Positions 29,556 to 39,291 of a DNA stretch of 64,000 bases are shown here, piece by piece. The notes beneath the pieces are model-generated. The model was not told the origin of the DNA. It made no database searches and saw nothing but the letters and a program-made list of their open reading frames with translations. The translations under genes were made by a program, and so were the position numbers. The stretch is from contig CP152408.1 in assembly GCA_038961845.1 (NCBI GenBank), positions 3,658,001 through 3,722,000 on the forward strand, written 5' to 3'. Position 1 is the stretch's first letter; each line of letters starts with the position of its first letter. The stretch comes from Xylophilus sp. GW821-FHT01B05 (GTDB lineage Bacteria > Pseudomonadota > Gammaproteobacteria > Burkholderiales > Burkholderiaceae_C).

Positions 29556-29888
29556 CTAGAACGGGAACTTCATCCCGCCGGGCAGCCCGGGCATGCCGGC
29601 GGTGATCTTGCCCATCTTTTCCTGGCTGGTGTCCTCGGCCTTGCGCACGGCGGCATTGAAGGCGGCGGCGACCAGGTCTTCGAGCATGTCCTTGTCTTCG
29701 GCCAGCAGGCTCGGGTCGATGGTGATGCGCTTGACGTCGTGCTTGCAGGTCATCAGCACCTTGACCAGGCCGGCGCCGGACTCGCCTTCGACCTCGATCG
29801 TGGCGAGTTCGTCTTGCGCCTTCTTGAGGTTGTCTTGCATGGCCTGGGCCTGCTTCATCAAACCGGAGAGTTGGCCTTTGTTGAACAT
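29556..29888 (-). CDS. ybaB: YbaB/EbfC nucleoid-associated protein
   Basis: 110 aa from ATG 29888. It opens [20 protein letters not shown], a coiled helix, then the beta sheet with [19 protein letters not shown] and C-terminal helices; ends [10 protein letters not shown]. It is a small dimeric DNA-binding protein usually encoded beside dnaX. Same strand, 34 bp after dnaX. Confidence 0.95.
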   Translation of the reverse strand: MFNKGQLSGLMKQAQAMQDNLKKAQDELATIEVEGESGAGLVKVLMTCKHDVKRITIDPSLLAEDKDMLEDLVAAAFNAAVRKAEDTSQEKMGKITAGMPGLPGGMKFPF

Positions 29889-29922
29889 GGAATTCCTTGT
29901 AATTGCGATGAAGAGATGTAGC

Positions 29923-31896
29923 TCAAGCGCCCTGCAGGGGCAGTGGCTTGATGCTTCCGGGGACGATTTTCGCGCCAAAGTCGCGCACCATCTGCTGCAC
30001 GAAGGGATCGCTCTCGATGATCTCTTCGGCGCGGCGCTGGCGTTCGGCGGCGGCCACCGCATTGCGGCGCGCCGGGCTGTCGATGACCACGCCCACTTCC
30101 ACGCCCAGGGCATCGGCATGGCCGGCCTGGGCCAGCGCGGCGCGCAGGCGCTCGCGGCTGGTGGGTTGGTTGAGCGATTCGCGCTCGACGCGCAGCATCC
30201 AGTGCTTGCCGTCACGCGCGACCAGTTGCGACTGCAGGGCCAGCTCACGCACCAGCGCGCTAATGGCCTCGGCCGCGATCAGCTCGCGCACCACGGCGTA
30301 CCAGACCTCGCCCTCTTCCGTGGGCGTGAAGCTGGCCGCCACCGGCCGGCCGGGCACGAAGGGCTCGCGCGCCTGGGTGCGCGGGCCGGGCTCGGGCTGT
30401 ATGCGCACCGGGATTGCTACAACTTCAGTAGCTATATGCCCAGGCGCAGCCTGGGCTAGAGGCATATTTTGTTCATATTCCCGCTCGTCCTCCTGCTCCC
30501 AGGGCGGGCCGTCGGAGTCGAGCGGCGGCGGCATGGGCGCATCGCCGTAAGAGTCACTGGGCGCGGGCTCTGCCACCACAGGGGCTGGCGCGGCTGCGGC
30601 GGGTGGCTCTACGCGGGCCACGGGAGCTGGGGGCGCTGGAGGAACCGGGGCCGGAGCGACGGCAACGGCGACGGGTGCTGGAGCGGGTACCGGCGCAGGC
30701 TTAGCAATCGGTGCAGGCGCCGCGACCGGTGCCTGCACTGGCCGCTCAGCCGTTTTCAGTGTTTTTTTTTCCGCCGCGGCGGCTGCCGCCCCGGGCTTGA
30801 AGGCCAACAGGCGCAGCAGCACCATGGTCAGGCCGGCGTATTCGTCGGGCGCCAGGCCCAGCTCGGTGCGGCCGTGCAGGCACAGGCTGTAGAGCAACTG
30901 GGTTTCGTCAGCCGGCATGGCCTCTGCCAGGGCGGCTATCGCGACCGCCTCGGTATCGGTCGCATCGACTGCCGCAGCCATCTGGGGCACGGCTTGCAGC
31001 ACCGCCATGCGTTGCAGCACCACGCTCATTTCTTCCAGCGTGGAGGCGGCCGACAAGCCATGCGTGCGCAGCGTCTCGGCGGTATCCACCACCGCACGGC
31101 CGTCGCCTTCGGCCAGGGCGCCGATCAGGTTGAACACGTGCGAGCGGTCCACGCTGCCGAGCATGCGGCGCACCGACTCTTCTTCCAGCCGGCCATTGCC
31201 GAAGGCGATCGCCTGGTCGGTCAGCGACAGCGCATCGCGCATGGAGCCACGCGCCGCGCGCGACAACAGGCGCAGCGCCTGCGGATCGGCCGGCACGTTC
31301 TCGGTCTGCAGCACGGATACCAGATGCTGCTGCACCGTCTCGGGCGCCATCGGCCGCAGGTTGAACTGCAGGCAGCGCGACAGCACAGTGACCGGCACCT
31401 TCTGCGGATCGGTCGTGGCCAGCACGAACTTCAGGTACTCGGGCGGCTCCTCCAGCGTCTTCAGCATGGCGTTGAAGGCGGTGTTGGTGAGCATGTGCAC
31501 TTCGTCGATCATGAAGACCTTGAAGCGGCCCGCGACCGGCTTGTAGACCGCCTGCTCCAGCAGCGACTGGACTTCGTCCACGCCACGGTTGGAGGCGGCG
31601 TCCAGCTCGGTGTAGTCAACAAAGCGGCCGGCGTCGATGTCCCGGCAGGCCTGGCACACGCCGCAGGGCTGGTCGGTAATGCCGCCCTGGCCATCCGGCC
31701 CGATGCAGTTGAGCGACTTGGCCAGGATGCGCGATACGGTGGTCTTGCCGACGCCCCGGGTGCCGGTGAAAAGATAGGCGTGGTGCAGCCGCTGCGTCTG
31801 CAGGGCATTGGAGAGCGCCTGCACGACGTGCTCCTGGCCGACCATCTCCGTGAAGTTTCTGGGACGGTATTTACGGGCAAGCACGAGGTAGGACAT
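29923..31896 (-). CDS. dnaX: DNA polymerase III subunit tau (gamma by slippage)
   Basis: 657 aa clamp-loader ATPase. Walker [10 protein letters not shown] (45-53), zinc module C64, C78, C81, C84, Walker B and SRC region ([18 protein letters not shown]), then a long Ala/Pro-rich linker (about 380-470) and the tau-specific C-terminus that binds polymerase and helicase. Two oddities: an A9 run at codons 376-379 that can shift translation to a nearby stop, and a 65-bp palindromic repeat translated in frame at about 472-493 ([20 protein letters not shown]). Confidence 0.96.
   Translation of the reverse strand: MSYLVLARKYRPRNFTEMVGQEHVVQALSNALQTQRLHHAYLFTGTRGVGKTTVSRILAKSLNCIGPDGQGGITDQPCGVCQACRDIDAGRFVDYTELDAASNRGVDEVQSLLEQAVYKPVAGRFKVFMIDEVHMLTNTAFNAMLKTLEEPPEYLKFVLATTDPQKVPVTVLSRCLQFNLRPMAPETVQQHLVSVLQTENVPADPQALRLLSRAARGSMRDALSLTDQAIAFGNGRLEEESVRRMLGSVDRSHVFNLIGALAEGDGRAVVDTAETLRTHGLSAASTLEEMSVVLQRMAVLQAVPQMAAAVDATDTEAVAIAALAEAMPADETQLLYSLCLHGRTELGLAPDEYAGLTMVLLRLLAFKPGAAAAAAEKKTLKTAERPVQAPVAAPAPIAKPAPVPAPAPVAVAVAPAPVPPAPPAPVARVEPPAAAAPAPVVAEPAPSDSYGDAPMPPPLDSDGPPWEQEDEREYEQNMPLAQAAPGHIATEVVAIPVRIQPEPGPRTQAREPFVPGRPVAASFTPTEEGEVWYAVVRELIAAEAISALVRELALQSQLVARDGKHWMLRVERESLNQPTSRERLRAALAQAGHADALGVEVGVVIDSPARRNAVAAAERQRRAEEIIESDPFVQQMVRDFGAKIVPGSIKPLPLQGA
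30416..30481 (+). repeat. 65-bp palindromic element, copy D, inside dnaX
   Basis: CTACAACTTCAGTAGCTATA, then GCCCAGG...CCTGGGCTAGAGGC, then a T-rich tail and ATTCC: a good copy of the family. dnaX reads its reverse complement without a stop, in the unstructured linker before the tau C-terminal domain. Confidence 0.85.
30746..30771 (-). promoter_or_regulatory. A9 slippage site in dnaX with -1 frame stop
   Basis: On the coding strand G followed by nine A (30770-30762) spans codons 376-379 (Glu-Lys-Lys-Thr). In the -1 frame the reading continues Asn-Thr-Glu-Asn-Gly and stops at TGA (30748-30746), giving a 383-aa gamma form. A 12-bp perfect palindrome CCGCCGCGGCGG lies immediately upstream. Confidence 0.7.
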
Positions 31897-31970
31897 GCGC
31901 CAGGATTCTACGGGGCGCGCGGGCCGATTCCGGTGCGTGGACAGTGCCCGAGGCGCGCCGCGGCACGCGG

Positions 31971-31976
31971 TATAAT
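31971..31976 (+). promoter_or_regulatory. -10 box of the SRP RNA gene
   Basis: Perfect TATAAT about 5-7 bp before the base of the SRP RNA stem. No convincing -35 hexamer is visible at the normal distance. Confidence 0.6.
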
Positions 31977-31980
31977 TGCG

Positions 31981-32079
31981 GCTGACGGGCCTCCCTGCAT
32001 GGGGAAGCGGCCAACCGGGTCAGGTGGGGAACCAAGCAGCCCTAACTGCCTAGCCAGTGCCAGGATCAGGCTCGTCAAC
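31981..32079 (+). ncRNA. ffs: 4.5S signal recognition particle RNA
   Basis: About 100 nt. The conserved apical domain reads GGGTCAGGTGGGGAACCAAG followed by CAGCC, the SRP54/Ffh binding hairpin. The 5' TGACGGGCCT pairs with the 3' AGGCTCGTCA to close the rod, and a C-rich stretch followed by a T-run (to about 32094) ends transcription. It guides nascent membrane proteins to the translocon with Ffh. Placement next to and divergent from dnaX is common. Confidence 0.9.
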
Positions 32080-32143
32080 CTCCCCCCTTTTTTACTTCCG
32101 CATCGGCTTTGCGCTCGATCGTGGCTTTGCCGTGGCCGCGCGC

Positions 32144-32181
32144 AAAAAAGCCCGGCCTCCCTTGCGGGAGCCGGGCTTTTG
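32144..32181 (-). terminator. Intrinsic terminator after mqo
   Basis: Long stem: AGCCCGGC and CTCCC on one arm, GGGAG and CCGGGCT on the other, with TTGC in the loop, flanked by A-run and T-run. Works for mqo on the minus strand and may also back up ffs. Confidence 0.85.
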
Positions 32182-32195
32182 CTTGCCGGGAACGC

Positions 32196-33848
32196 TTACA
32201 GCGTCACGCCTTCGCTGGCCTTGGCCGGGCGCGGCTTGGTGTCGGCGGCGCCGGCAGCGGCGGCCGGGGTCGGGCCCAGGTCGATGCGCGGCGGCGGGGC
32301 CAGTTGCAGCACCTCGCTGGTGGCGCGCCACTCTTCGTACACCTTGGCCGGATCGTCGTTGAGCTTGGTGCCGTAGCTCGGCACGATCTCACGCAGACGG
32401 GCCTGCCAGGCCGGTGTGGCGACCTTGTCCTTGAACACGGTCTGGAGCAGGTCGAACATGATCGGCGCGGCCGTCGATGCGCCAGGCGATGCGCCCAGCA
32501 GGCCGGCGATGCTGCGGTCTTGCGAGCTGACGATTTCGGTGCCGAGCTTGAGCACGCCGCCCTTGTCGGCATCGCGCTTGATGATCTGCACGCGCTGGCC
32601 GGCCTGCCACAGGCGCCAGTCTTCTTTCTTGGCCTGCGGGAAGTATTCCTTCAGCGCCTTGTAGCGGTCATCGTCGGACAGCATCAGTTGGCCAGCGAGG
32701 TATTCGACCAGCGGGTACTCGTCCACGCCCACGCGCAGCATCGGGCCGATGTTGTGCGGGCGCACGGTCGAGAACAGATCCAGCAAGGAGCCTTCCTTCA
32801 GGAACTTGGTCGAGAAGGTAGCGAAGGGGCCAAACAACAGCACCGTCTTGCCGTCAAGCACGCGGGTGTCCAGGTGCGGCACCGACATCGGCGGCGAGCC
32901 GACGGATGCCTTGCCATAGGCCTTGGCCAGGTGGCGGCTGGTGATCTCGGGCTTGTCGGTAACGAGGAAGGAGCCGCCAACCGGGAAGGCCGCGTAGTCC
33001 TTGGCCTCCGGGATGCCCGAGGCCTGCAGCAGCTTGAGCGCGCCGCCGCCGGCACCGATGAAGACGAACTTGGCGTCCACCTCTTGCTTGGGGCCGCCCG
33101 ACTTGAGGTTGACGTAGGAGACACGCCAGGTGCCGTCGGCATTGCGGTCGATGCCGCGCACTTCGCTGGAGAGCTGCAGCGAGAACTGCGGCTGGGTCTG
33201 CAGGTGGCTGACGAGCTGGCGGGTGATCTCGCCAAAGTTCACGTCGGTGCCGACCGGCATCCAGGTGGCGGCGAGCTTCTGCTTGGGATCGCGCCCTTCC
33301 ATCATCAGCGGCACCCATTGGCGGATCTGCGCCGGGTCTTCCGAGTACTGCATGCCACGGAACAAGGGGCTGGCCTGCAGCGCCTCGTAGCGCTTCTTGA
33401 GGTAGGCCACGTTCTCGTCACCCCACACAAAGCTCATGTGCGGCGTGGAGTTGATGAAGGAGCGCGGGTTCTTCAGCACGCCGCGCTGGACCTGCGAGGC
33501 CCAGAACTGGCGCGAGATCTGGAAGGCCTCGTTGATCTCGATGGCCTTGCCGATGCTGACCTTGCCGTCGCTGGTCTCGGGCGTGTAGTTCAGCTCGGCC
33601 AGGCCGGAATGGCCGGTGCCGGCGTTGTTCCAGCCGTTGGAGCTTTCCTGGGCCACGCTGTCGAGGCGCTCGACCATCGTGATCGACCACTGCGGCTCCA
33701 GCTCATGCAGCAGCACGCCCAGGGTCGAACTCATGATGCCGCCGCCTACCAGCAGCACATCCACCTTCTTCGTCTGTGCCTGGGCGGACACCGCCGCCAC
33801 CGACACCATCAAGCCCAGCCATACCAGGCGTACTGTTTTCAACACCAT
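32196..33848 (-). CDS. mqo: Malate:quinone oxidoreductase
   Basis: 550 aa. It oxidises malate to oxaloacetate with FAD and passes electrons to quinone at the membrane. The FAD loop [16 protein letters not shown] follows a signal-like segment ([18 protein letters not shown]); family blocks include [32 protein letters not shown] and [19 protein letters not shown]. Many Mqo lack a leader, so the N-terminal hydrophobic stretch and a Pro/Ala tail of about 25 aa are worth noting. Monocistronic with its own terminator. Confidence 0.94.
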   Translation of the reverse strand: MVLKTVRLVWLGLMVSVAAVSAQAQTKKVDVLLVGGGIMSSTLGVLLHELEPQWSITMVERLDSVAQESSNGWNNAGTGHSGLAELNYTPETSDGKVSIGKAIEINEAFQISRQFWASQVQRGVLKNPRSFINSTPHMSFVWGDENVAYLKKRYEALQASPLFRGMQYSEDPAQIRQWVPLMMEGRDPKQKLAATWMPVGTDVNFGEITRQLVSHLQTQPQFSLQLSSEVRGIDRNADGTWRVSYVNLKSGGPKQEVDAKFVFIGAGGGALKLLQASGIPEAKDYAAFPVGGSFLVTDKPEITSRHLAKAYGKASVGSPPMSVPHLDTRVLDGKTVLLFGPFATFSTKFLKEGSLLDLFSTVRPHNIGPMLRVGVDEYPLVEYLAGQLMLSDDDRYKALKEYFPQAKKEDWRLWQAGQRVQIIKRDADKGGVLKLGTEIVSSQDRSIAGLLGASPGASTAAPIMFDLLQTVFKDKVATPAWQARLREIVPSYGTKLNDDPAKVYEEWRATSEVLQLAPPPRIDLGPTPAAAAGAADTKPRPAKASEGVTL

Positions 33849-33969
33849 ATTTATCCCGTCCGGATGTTCTTTGGCCCCGGATCAAACACCGGGGGCGCGG
33901 CGGGATTGTAGAAGCTTGGCTGGATGCCACAGGGTTTACCCTGCTGTCAACCTCGCTGCTGGCCTGGAT

Positions 33970-35301
33970 TCAATCCGGCGCACGCTTGCCAAGGAAGGCC
34001 GCCACACCCTCTGCGGCGGCGACCCCGCTGGCCATGCAGGCGGTCAGCAGGTAGCCGCCGGTGGGCGCCTCCCAGTCCAGCATTTCGCCGGCGCAGAACA
34101 CGCCGGGCAGCGCGGCCAGCATCAGGCGGGCGTCCATCGCCTCGAAGGGCACGCCGCCGGCCGTGCTGATGGCCTCGTCCAGCGGGCGCGCGGCGGTCAC
34201 GGTGATGGGCAGCGCCTTGATGGCGGCGGCCAGCACTTCGGGCTGGGCCATGGCGTCTTTGTCCAGCAGCTCGTGCAGCAGGCCAGCCTTGATGCCGTCC
34301 AGGCCAAGCCGGCTCTTCAAGTGGCTGGAGAGCGAACGCGCGCCGCGCGGGTGGCGCACATCGGCCAGCACGCGCTCGGGCGTGCGGTCGGGCAACAGGT
34401 CGAGCTGGAAGGTGGCCGAGCCATGCGCCGCGATCTCGTCGCGCAGCAGGGCCGAGACGGCGTAGACCAGGCTGCCCTCGACACCGCCGGCGGTGGCGAC
34501 GAACTCGCCGCGCCGCGCAAAGCTGCGCCCATCGCTGCCGGTGAAGGCAATGGCCACTGACTTGAAAGGCTGGCCGGCAAAACGCTCGGCGAAATGCGGC
34601 GTCCAGCCGGTGGTGGGCGCCGGGCCGCGACCGACCAGTTCCTTCAGGAAATCACGCCGGCTCTCGGCTGCCTCGCCCGCGCTGCGGCCGGCCACATCAA
34701 AGCCGCAATTGGCCGGCTGCAAAGGCAGGATCGGCACGCCGCGCGACTCCAGCAGCGGCACCCAGGCGCCGTCGGAACCCAGCCGCGCCCAACTGCCGCC
34801 GCCCAGCGCCAGCACGGTGGCGGCCGGCTGCGCCGTGGCTTCGCCGGTGGGCGTGTCGAAGACCAGGGTGCCCTCGCCCTGCCAGCCGCGCCAGCGGTGG
34901 CGCATGTGGAACTGCACGCCAGCGCTGCGCAGCCGGTGCAGCCAGGCGCGCAGCAAGGGCGCCGCCTTCATGTCGGTCGGGAACACGCGGCCAGAGGTGC
35001 CGATGAAGGTGCTGATGCCCAGGCCTTCAGCCCAGGCGCGTACGGCGTCAGAGCCAAAGCGCGCCAGCCAGGGCGCAACGGCGGCCTGTTGCGCGCCGTA
35101 GCGCTCGGCAAACAGCGCGGCCGGCTCGGAATGCGTGAGGTTGAGGCCACCACGGCCGGCCAGCAGGAACTTGCGGCCCACCGAGGGCATGGCGTCGTAG
35201 ACATGCACGGCCAGGCCGGCGGCGGACAGCTGCTCAGCGGCCATCAGGCCGGCCGGGCCGGCGCCGATGACGGCGACAAAAGAAGAAAGGGAATCAGGCA
35301 T
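33970..35301 (-). CDS. HI0933-type NAD(P)/FAD-dependent flavoprotein (TIGR03862)
   Basis: 443 aa from ATG 35301. A two-dinucleotide fold with FAD loop VAVIGAGPAGLMAAEQL, then GRKFLLAGRGGLNLTHSEP, the family signature, and C-terminal GVFCAGEMLDWEAPTGGYLL. Relatives of this PP_4765 subgroup are annotated as flavoproteins of unknown reaction. Starts 5 bp after the addA-like gene and is probably co-transcribed with it. Confidence 0.87.
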   Translation of the reverse strand: MPDSLSSFVAVIGAGPAGLMAAEQLSAAGLAVHVYDAMPSVGRKFLLAGRGGLNLTHSEPAALFAERYGAQQAAVAPWLARFGSDAVRAWAEGLGISTFIGTSGRVFPTDMKAAPLLRAWLHRLRSAGVQFHMRHRWRGWQGEGTLVFDTPTGEATAQPAATVLALGGGSWARLGSDGAWVPLLESRGVPILPLQPANCGFDVAGRSAGEAAESRRDFLKELVGRGPAPTTGWTPHFAERFAGQPFKSVAIAFTGSDGRSFARRGEFVATAGGVEGSLVYAVSALLRDEIAAHGSATFQLDLLPDRTPERVLADVRHPRGARSLSSHLKSRLGLDGIKAGLLHELLDKDAMAQPEVLAAAIKALPITVTAARPLDEAISTAGGVPFEAMDARLMLAALPGVFCAGEMLDWEAPTGGYLLTACMASGVAAAEGVAAFLGKRAPD

Positions 35302-35306
35302 GCAGC

Positions 35307-38300
35307 TCAATCGGAAAAAAGATCGCCTTGTGGAGACAAAGGCGGGGCTGGAGTGTCGCGCATAGGCGCAGGCCGCTCTTGCGCGGCCGGCTCTGGCGCA
35401 TCCAGCGGCAGCAGTGCGCCCTGGCCTGACAAGAAAGCGGCACGCACCGGCTCGCCCGGGAAGGCGGCTTGCACCGCCGCGCGATAGGCACGCAGCTGGG
35501 CCAGCAAGGCGGGTTGGCGTTCAGGCGCGGCGGCGGATTTGTAGTCCAGCACCCACCATTCGCCGGTATCGCGGCGGCGCACCAGGCGGTCTATGCGCAG
35601 CGGCTGGCCGGCGTGGGTGATGGGGACTTCGCTGCCCTGCCAATCCAGCAGCGCGTCGTCCCAGGCCCAGCGGCCTTCGCCATTGCGCACCTGCAGCGCC
35701 AGCATGGCGGCCCGCGCGGCCTGCGTGGCGTCCAGGCCCCATTCGCGCGCGGCGGCGCTGCGCTGGGCTTCGGTGAAGCCGGTGCTGCCGGCGCTGGACC
35801 ATTCCAGCAAACGGTGCATGGCCTGGCCCACGGCGGATTCGGTGCTGCTGGCTTCGGGCTGCGGTGCCTCTTCAATTTCTATAGCAATGAGCCCTAGTCC
35901 AGCCTTGTTTTCAGGCAGAAATGGCATAGAAAACTCGGTTTCTGCCAGTTGCTGCGGGGCGGTGATTGCAGGGCCGTCAAAGGCATCTTCCGGTGTTGCC
36001 AGGCCTTCCAAACGGCGCCACCAACTGCTGGGGTTCACGCGATGCGGCTCGACGCTGGACAGCACCAGCCGGCGCCGCGCGCGGGTGGTGGCCACATAGA
36101 GGCCATTCAGCTCTTCGCGCCGGCGCTCGGCCTGCTCGGCGGCTATTGCTGCGGCGGCGCCGGGCGGCGGCCGGCTTTCGCTGGCAAAGAACAGCAGCGA
36201 CTGCGGCACCGGCGCCTCGCCCGGCCAATCGACCAGCACGCCCATGGTTTCGCCGCGCGCCGGGGCGGCATCGGTATCCAGCAGCAGCACCAGTTCGGCC
36301 TCCAGGCCCTTGGCGCCGTGCACCGTCAGCAGCCGCACCGCGTCGGCGTCAGCCCGCACCGGCGCCTTGACGCCGCCGGCCTTGAGCTTGCGCACAAAGC
36401 CGTAGGCGGTGACGAAGCGGCCGGCATCTATCTGCAGCGCCGCGCCCGGCACGGCGCGCAGCCGCGCCAGCACGGTGCTGCGCAACGCGGCCGGTGCGGC
36501 AGCGGCAAAGCGCGCCAAAAAATCACCGTCGTGGTAGATGGCGTCGATGGCGTCGTGCGGCGGCAGGCGGTCCAGCCAGTTGCGCCAGCGCAGCAAGGTC
36601 TGGCCGGTGGTGGTGAACTTTTCTTTCAGCTCGGCCGGCAGTGCGTCGTCTGGCTCGCGCAGCACGCCCCACCAGGCCTGGTCTGCGGCGCCGGCTGCGC
36701 GCAGGCGTTGACGGGCCAGCGCCATCTGCACCAGGTCGTCGTCGCTGAAGCCAAAGATGGGCGACTTCAGCGCGCGCGCCAAAGACAGGTCGTGGCCGTT
36801 GGAGACCAGCGCATCCAGCAGCGCGACCACGTCCTGTACCTCGGGGGCATCGCGCAGGTCGGTCTTCTCGGGTTGCTGCGCGGGCACATGCACCTGGCGC
36901 AGCGCGTCCTGCATGGCCGACAGCGCCACGCGGCGGCGCGCCAGCACCATCACGTCGCGCGGGTGCAGGCCGCGCTCGGCCATCTGCGCCACCAGCCAGG
37001 CGGCGGCCTGGCGGCATTCGCGGTGGCGCAGCGTGTCTTCAGGCAGCACGCGCGGCTCGGTCAGGCTGTCGCGCCAGGCCGGGGCGGCGGCCTGCTGCTC
37101 GGCCTTGTCTTCACGCAGCACGGCCGGCAGGCGCAGCACCATGCCGGCCGCATCAGATTCGGTGGTGTGCGGGCGAAAGCCTTCGTACTCGCCCGCCTCT
37201 TGCGCCGCGCCCATGACCGCGTTGACGGCATCAATCACGGCCGGCGCGTTGCGCCGCGTGTGGTCGCAGGCCAGCCGGTCGCCGCCCAGCCCTTCGACCA
37301 CAAAGCGCTGCGCGGCACGGAACACCTGCGGCTCGGCGCGGCGAAAGCGGTAGATGCTTTGCTTGGGGTCGCCCACCAAAAACACGCTGGGCGCATCGCC
37401 CGCGCCGGCGCCGACATAACCCGACAGCCAGGCCTGCAGCGCCTGCCATTGCAGCGGGTTGGTGTCCTGGAACTCATCGACCAGCAGGTGCCGCACACGG
37501 GCATCGAGCCGCTGCTGCACCCAGCCGGCCAGCACCGGATCAGACAGCATGGCCTGGGCCGCGCGTTCGACGTCATTCATGTCGACCCAGCCGCGCTCGC
37601 GCTTCAGCGCCGCGTACTCGGCCACCAGCACCCGCACCAGCCGCGCCATGCGCTGGTGGTGCAGCCAGGCGGCGTGCTGGGCCTGGGCCTCGGCACAGCG
37701 CCGGACCAGTTCCTGCGCGGCGCGGATGTCGTCTATGCCTTCGAGCTTGTCGCCAAACTTGCGCGGCTCGCCGGCCTGGGTCAGCAGCGCGGCCAGCACG
37801 CCGGCGGCATCGCTTGCAGTGACGGCCTGCTCCAGTTCCACGCCCTTGGCGGCAAAGGTCTTGGCACTGGCGCGGCCGAGCGCGCGCGAGGCGGCATAGA
37901 GCGCATCGCGCTGGGCCAGCAGCCAGTCAGCGGGGGAATCGCCCGCGCCGGCCATGTCGGGCCAGAGCGCATCCCAGCGTTCCATGGCGCCGTCCACCGA
38001 TCCGGCAGCATCGGCCAGGGTGAATTCCACGCGCCGCTGCAGCGCGGACTCCAGCGCCTTGTGCGTCTGCGAGCGCCCATGCACCGCTACCAGCGCGTCG
38101 AAATCCGCATGCAGCGCGGCGTCGTCCAGCACCGCCGCATAAAAGCGCCGCCAGACGCGCGCGACCGCATCGCTGTCGTCTTCCAGCAGGTCGTAGCTGG
38201 TGGGCAGGCCCAACTGCTCCAGCACCGCCAGCGGCGCGGTGCGCAGCAGCGCGGCAAACCAGCTGTGGAAGGTGCGCACCTGCACCGGGCGGCCAGCAGC

Positions 38301-38699
38301 AAACACGTCTTGCTGCAATTTTGATAGCTTATAGCCCAGTCTGGACCTGGGCTCAAGGCCAATTTCCTTATGAATATCGGATTCCGGCACGCCACGCGCT
38401 CGCAGCTCGGCCAGCAGCCGTTCGGGCGGCATCGCGGCGAAATCGGCCAGCCATTCCTGCAGCCGCTCGCGCATCTCGCCCGCCGCCTTCTTGGTGAAGG
38501 TGATGGCCAGGATCTCATGCGGCGCGCAGCCATCCAGCAAGGCCCGCACGATGCGCGACACCAGCATCCAGGTCTTGCCCGCACCAGCGCAGGCCTCGAC
38601 CGCCACGCTGCGGCGCGGGTCGCAGGCGATGGCGTAGAAGCGGTCGCGGGGGACGCGGTGGCCGTTGTGTTCGTAGGCCAGGTTGGTGGGGTCTGTCAC
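35307..38699 (-). CDS. addA: UvrD/AddA-type helicase-nuclease
   Basis: 1130 aa from GTG 38699 (AAGGTG upstream). Superfamily 1A helicase with Walker A ACAGAGKTW (36-44), AITFTKKAAGEMRER, the DEFQDTNPLQ Walker B, VGDPKQSIYRFR, VHGAKGLEAELVLLLDTD and ATTRARRRL, and a C-terminal PD-(D/E)xK nuclease with WWVLDYKSAA. With the nuclease gene upstream it should form an AddAB-type complex processing double-strand breaks. Two 65-bp repeats are translated within it, near residues 108-130 and 923-942. Confidence 0.88.
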   Translation of the reverse strand: MTDPTNLAYEHNGHRVPRDRFYAIACDPRRSVAVEACAGAGKTWMLVSRIVRALLDGCAPHEILAITFTKKAAGEMRERLQEWLADFAAMPPERLLAELRARGVPESDIHKEIGLEPRSRLGYKLSKLQQDVFAAGRPVQVRTFHSWFAALLRTAPLAVLEQLGLPTSYDLLEDDSDAVARVWRRFYAAVLDDAALHADFDALVAVHGRSQTHKALESALQRRVEFTLADAAGSVDGAMERWDALWPDMAGAGDSPADWLLAQRDALYAASRALGRASAKTFAAKGVELEQAVTASDAAGVLAALLTQAGEPRKFGDKLEGIDDIRAAQELVRRCAEAQAQHAAWLHHQRMARLVRVLVAEYAALKRERGWVDMNDVERAAQAMLSDPVLAGWVQQRLDARVRHLLVDEFQDTNPLQWQALQAWLSGYVGAGAGDAPSVFLVGDPKQSIYRFRRAEPQVFRAAQRFVVEGLGGDRLACDHTRRNAPAVIDAVNAVMGAAQEAGEYEGFRPHTTESDAAGMVLRLPAVLREDKAEQQAAAPAWRDSLTEPRVLPEDTLRHRECRQAAAWLVAQMAERGLHPRDVMVLARRRVALSAMQDALRQVHVPAQQPEKTDLRDAPEVQDVVALLDALVSNGHDLSLARALKSPIFGFSDDDLVQMALARQRLRAAGAADQAWWGVLREPDDALPAELKEKFTTTGQTLLRWRNWLDRLPPHDAIDAIYHDGDFLARFAAAAPAALRSTVLARLRAVPGAALQIDAGRFVTAYGFVRKLKAGGVKAPVRADADAVRLLTVHGAKGLEAELVLLLDTDAAPARGETMGVLVDWPGEAPVPQSLLFFASESRPPPGAAAAIAAEQAERRREELNGLYVATTRARRRLVLSSVEPHRVNPSSWWRRLEGLATPEDAFDGPAITAPQQLAETEFSMPFLPENKAGLGLIAIEIEEAPQPEASSTESAVGQAMHRLLEWSSAGSTGFTEAQRSAAAREWGLDATQAARAAMLALQVRNGEGRWAWDDALLDWQGSEVPITHAGQPLRIDRLVRRRDTGEWWVLDYKSAAAPERQPALLAQLRAYRAAVQAAFPGEPVRAAFLSGQGALLPLDAPEPAAQERPAPMRDTPAPPLSPQGDLFSD
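35873..35930 (+). repeat. 65-bp palindromic element, diverged copy E1, inside addA
   Basis: Read on the minus strand AAGGCTGGACTAGGGCTCAT then TGCTATAGAAATTG aligns with the copy at 25955 read on the plus strand. The palindrome has decayed. Translated as part of ENKAGLGLIAIEIEEA in a poorly conserved stretch before the nuclease domain. Confidence 0.55.
38311..38377 (+). repeat. 65-bp palindromic element, copy E2, inside addA
   Basis: GATAGCTTATAGCCCAG, spacer, ACCTGGGCTCAAGGCC, then a T-rich tail. addA reads its reverse complement as DIHKEIGLEPRSRLGYKLSK (about residues 108-127), in a different frame from the dnaX copy. Confidence 0.8.
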
Positions 38700-38711
38700 G
38701 GCTTGGCACCT

Positions 38712-39271
38712 TGTGCTGCCTTGCTGGCGGCGGGTGCCGGGATATGCGCCCGGCGGCGCAGTAACTTTCTCTTGTCTCGCCAAGAGGAAGTCACCAAAGA
38801 GAAGGCGACCCCACTGTGGCGGTCCGGCTTTGCCGGACTGCTCTGCGGTGCTCGGTGTGGGCAGGCGGCTGCGGAACTCGCCTTCGGCTCAGACAGTCCT
38901 CGCCGTCCCTCCGCTTCGCTGCGGGCAACCTGCCCCCACCTCCGCTCCTCGACGCCACAGAGGGGACCCGGGACTGCCAGTCGGGCCATCGCTGCGCTCG
39001 GCACCTTGCGCCCCCACCCCTGCCCTCCCCCAGAGGGGGAGGGAGTTAGGAAGTTGGGCCATTCGGTATTGCTCCCTCCCCCACTAGGGGAGGGTTGGGG
39101 TGGGGGCCGGCTGTTCAGCTGCCCCCCGCCGTTGGCAGCGCAGGGAAGTCCGAAGGGCCCCTGGCTCCGGCTCGCCTTCTCTTTGCCTACTTTCTCTTGG
39201 GCGTTCGCCAAGAGAAAGTAGGTCGGCCGCCGGGCCGAGACCCGGCACCCGCCGTCAGCAAGACAAGCACA
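38712..39271. repeat. MITE-like element of about 550 bp with nested inverted repeats
   Basis: The stretch between addA and addB holds no gene. Its ends are imperfect inverted repeats of about 95 bp: CTTGCTGGCGGCGGGTGCCG from 38720 against CTTGCTGACGGCGGGTGCCG read inward from 39262, both continuing with CTTTCTCTTG...CAAGAG and CAAAGAGAAGGCG. A second, inner inverted repeat (39011-39045 and 39072-39106) is a CCCTCCCCC-type hairpin pair. No transposase is encoded and I see no clear target duplication. Confidence 0.75.
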
Positions 39272-39291
39272 GCTCAAATCAAAAAAACCCC

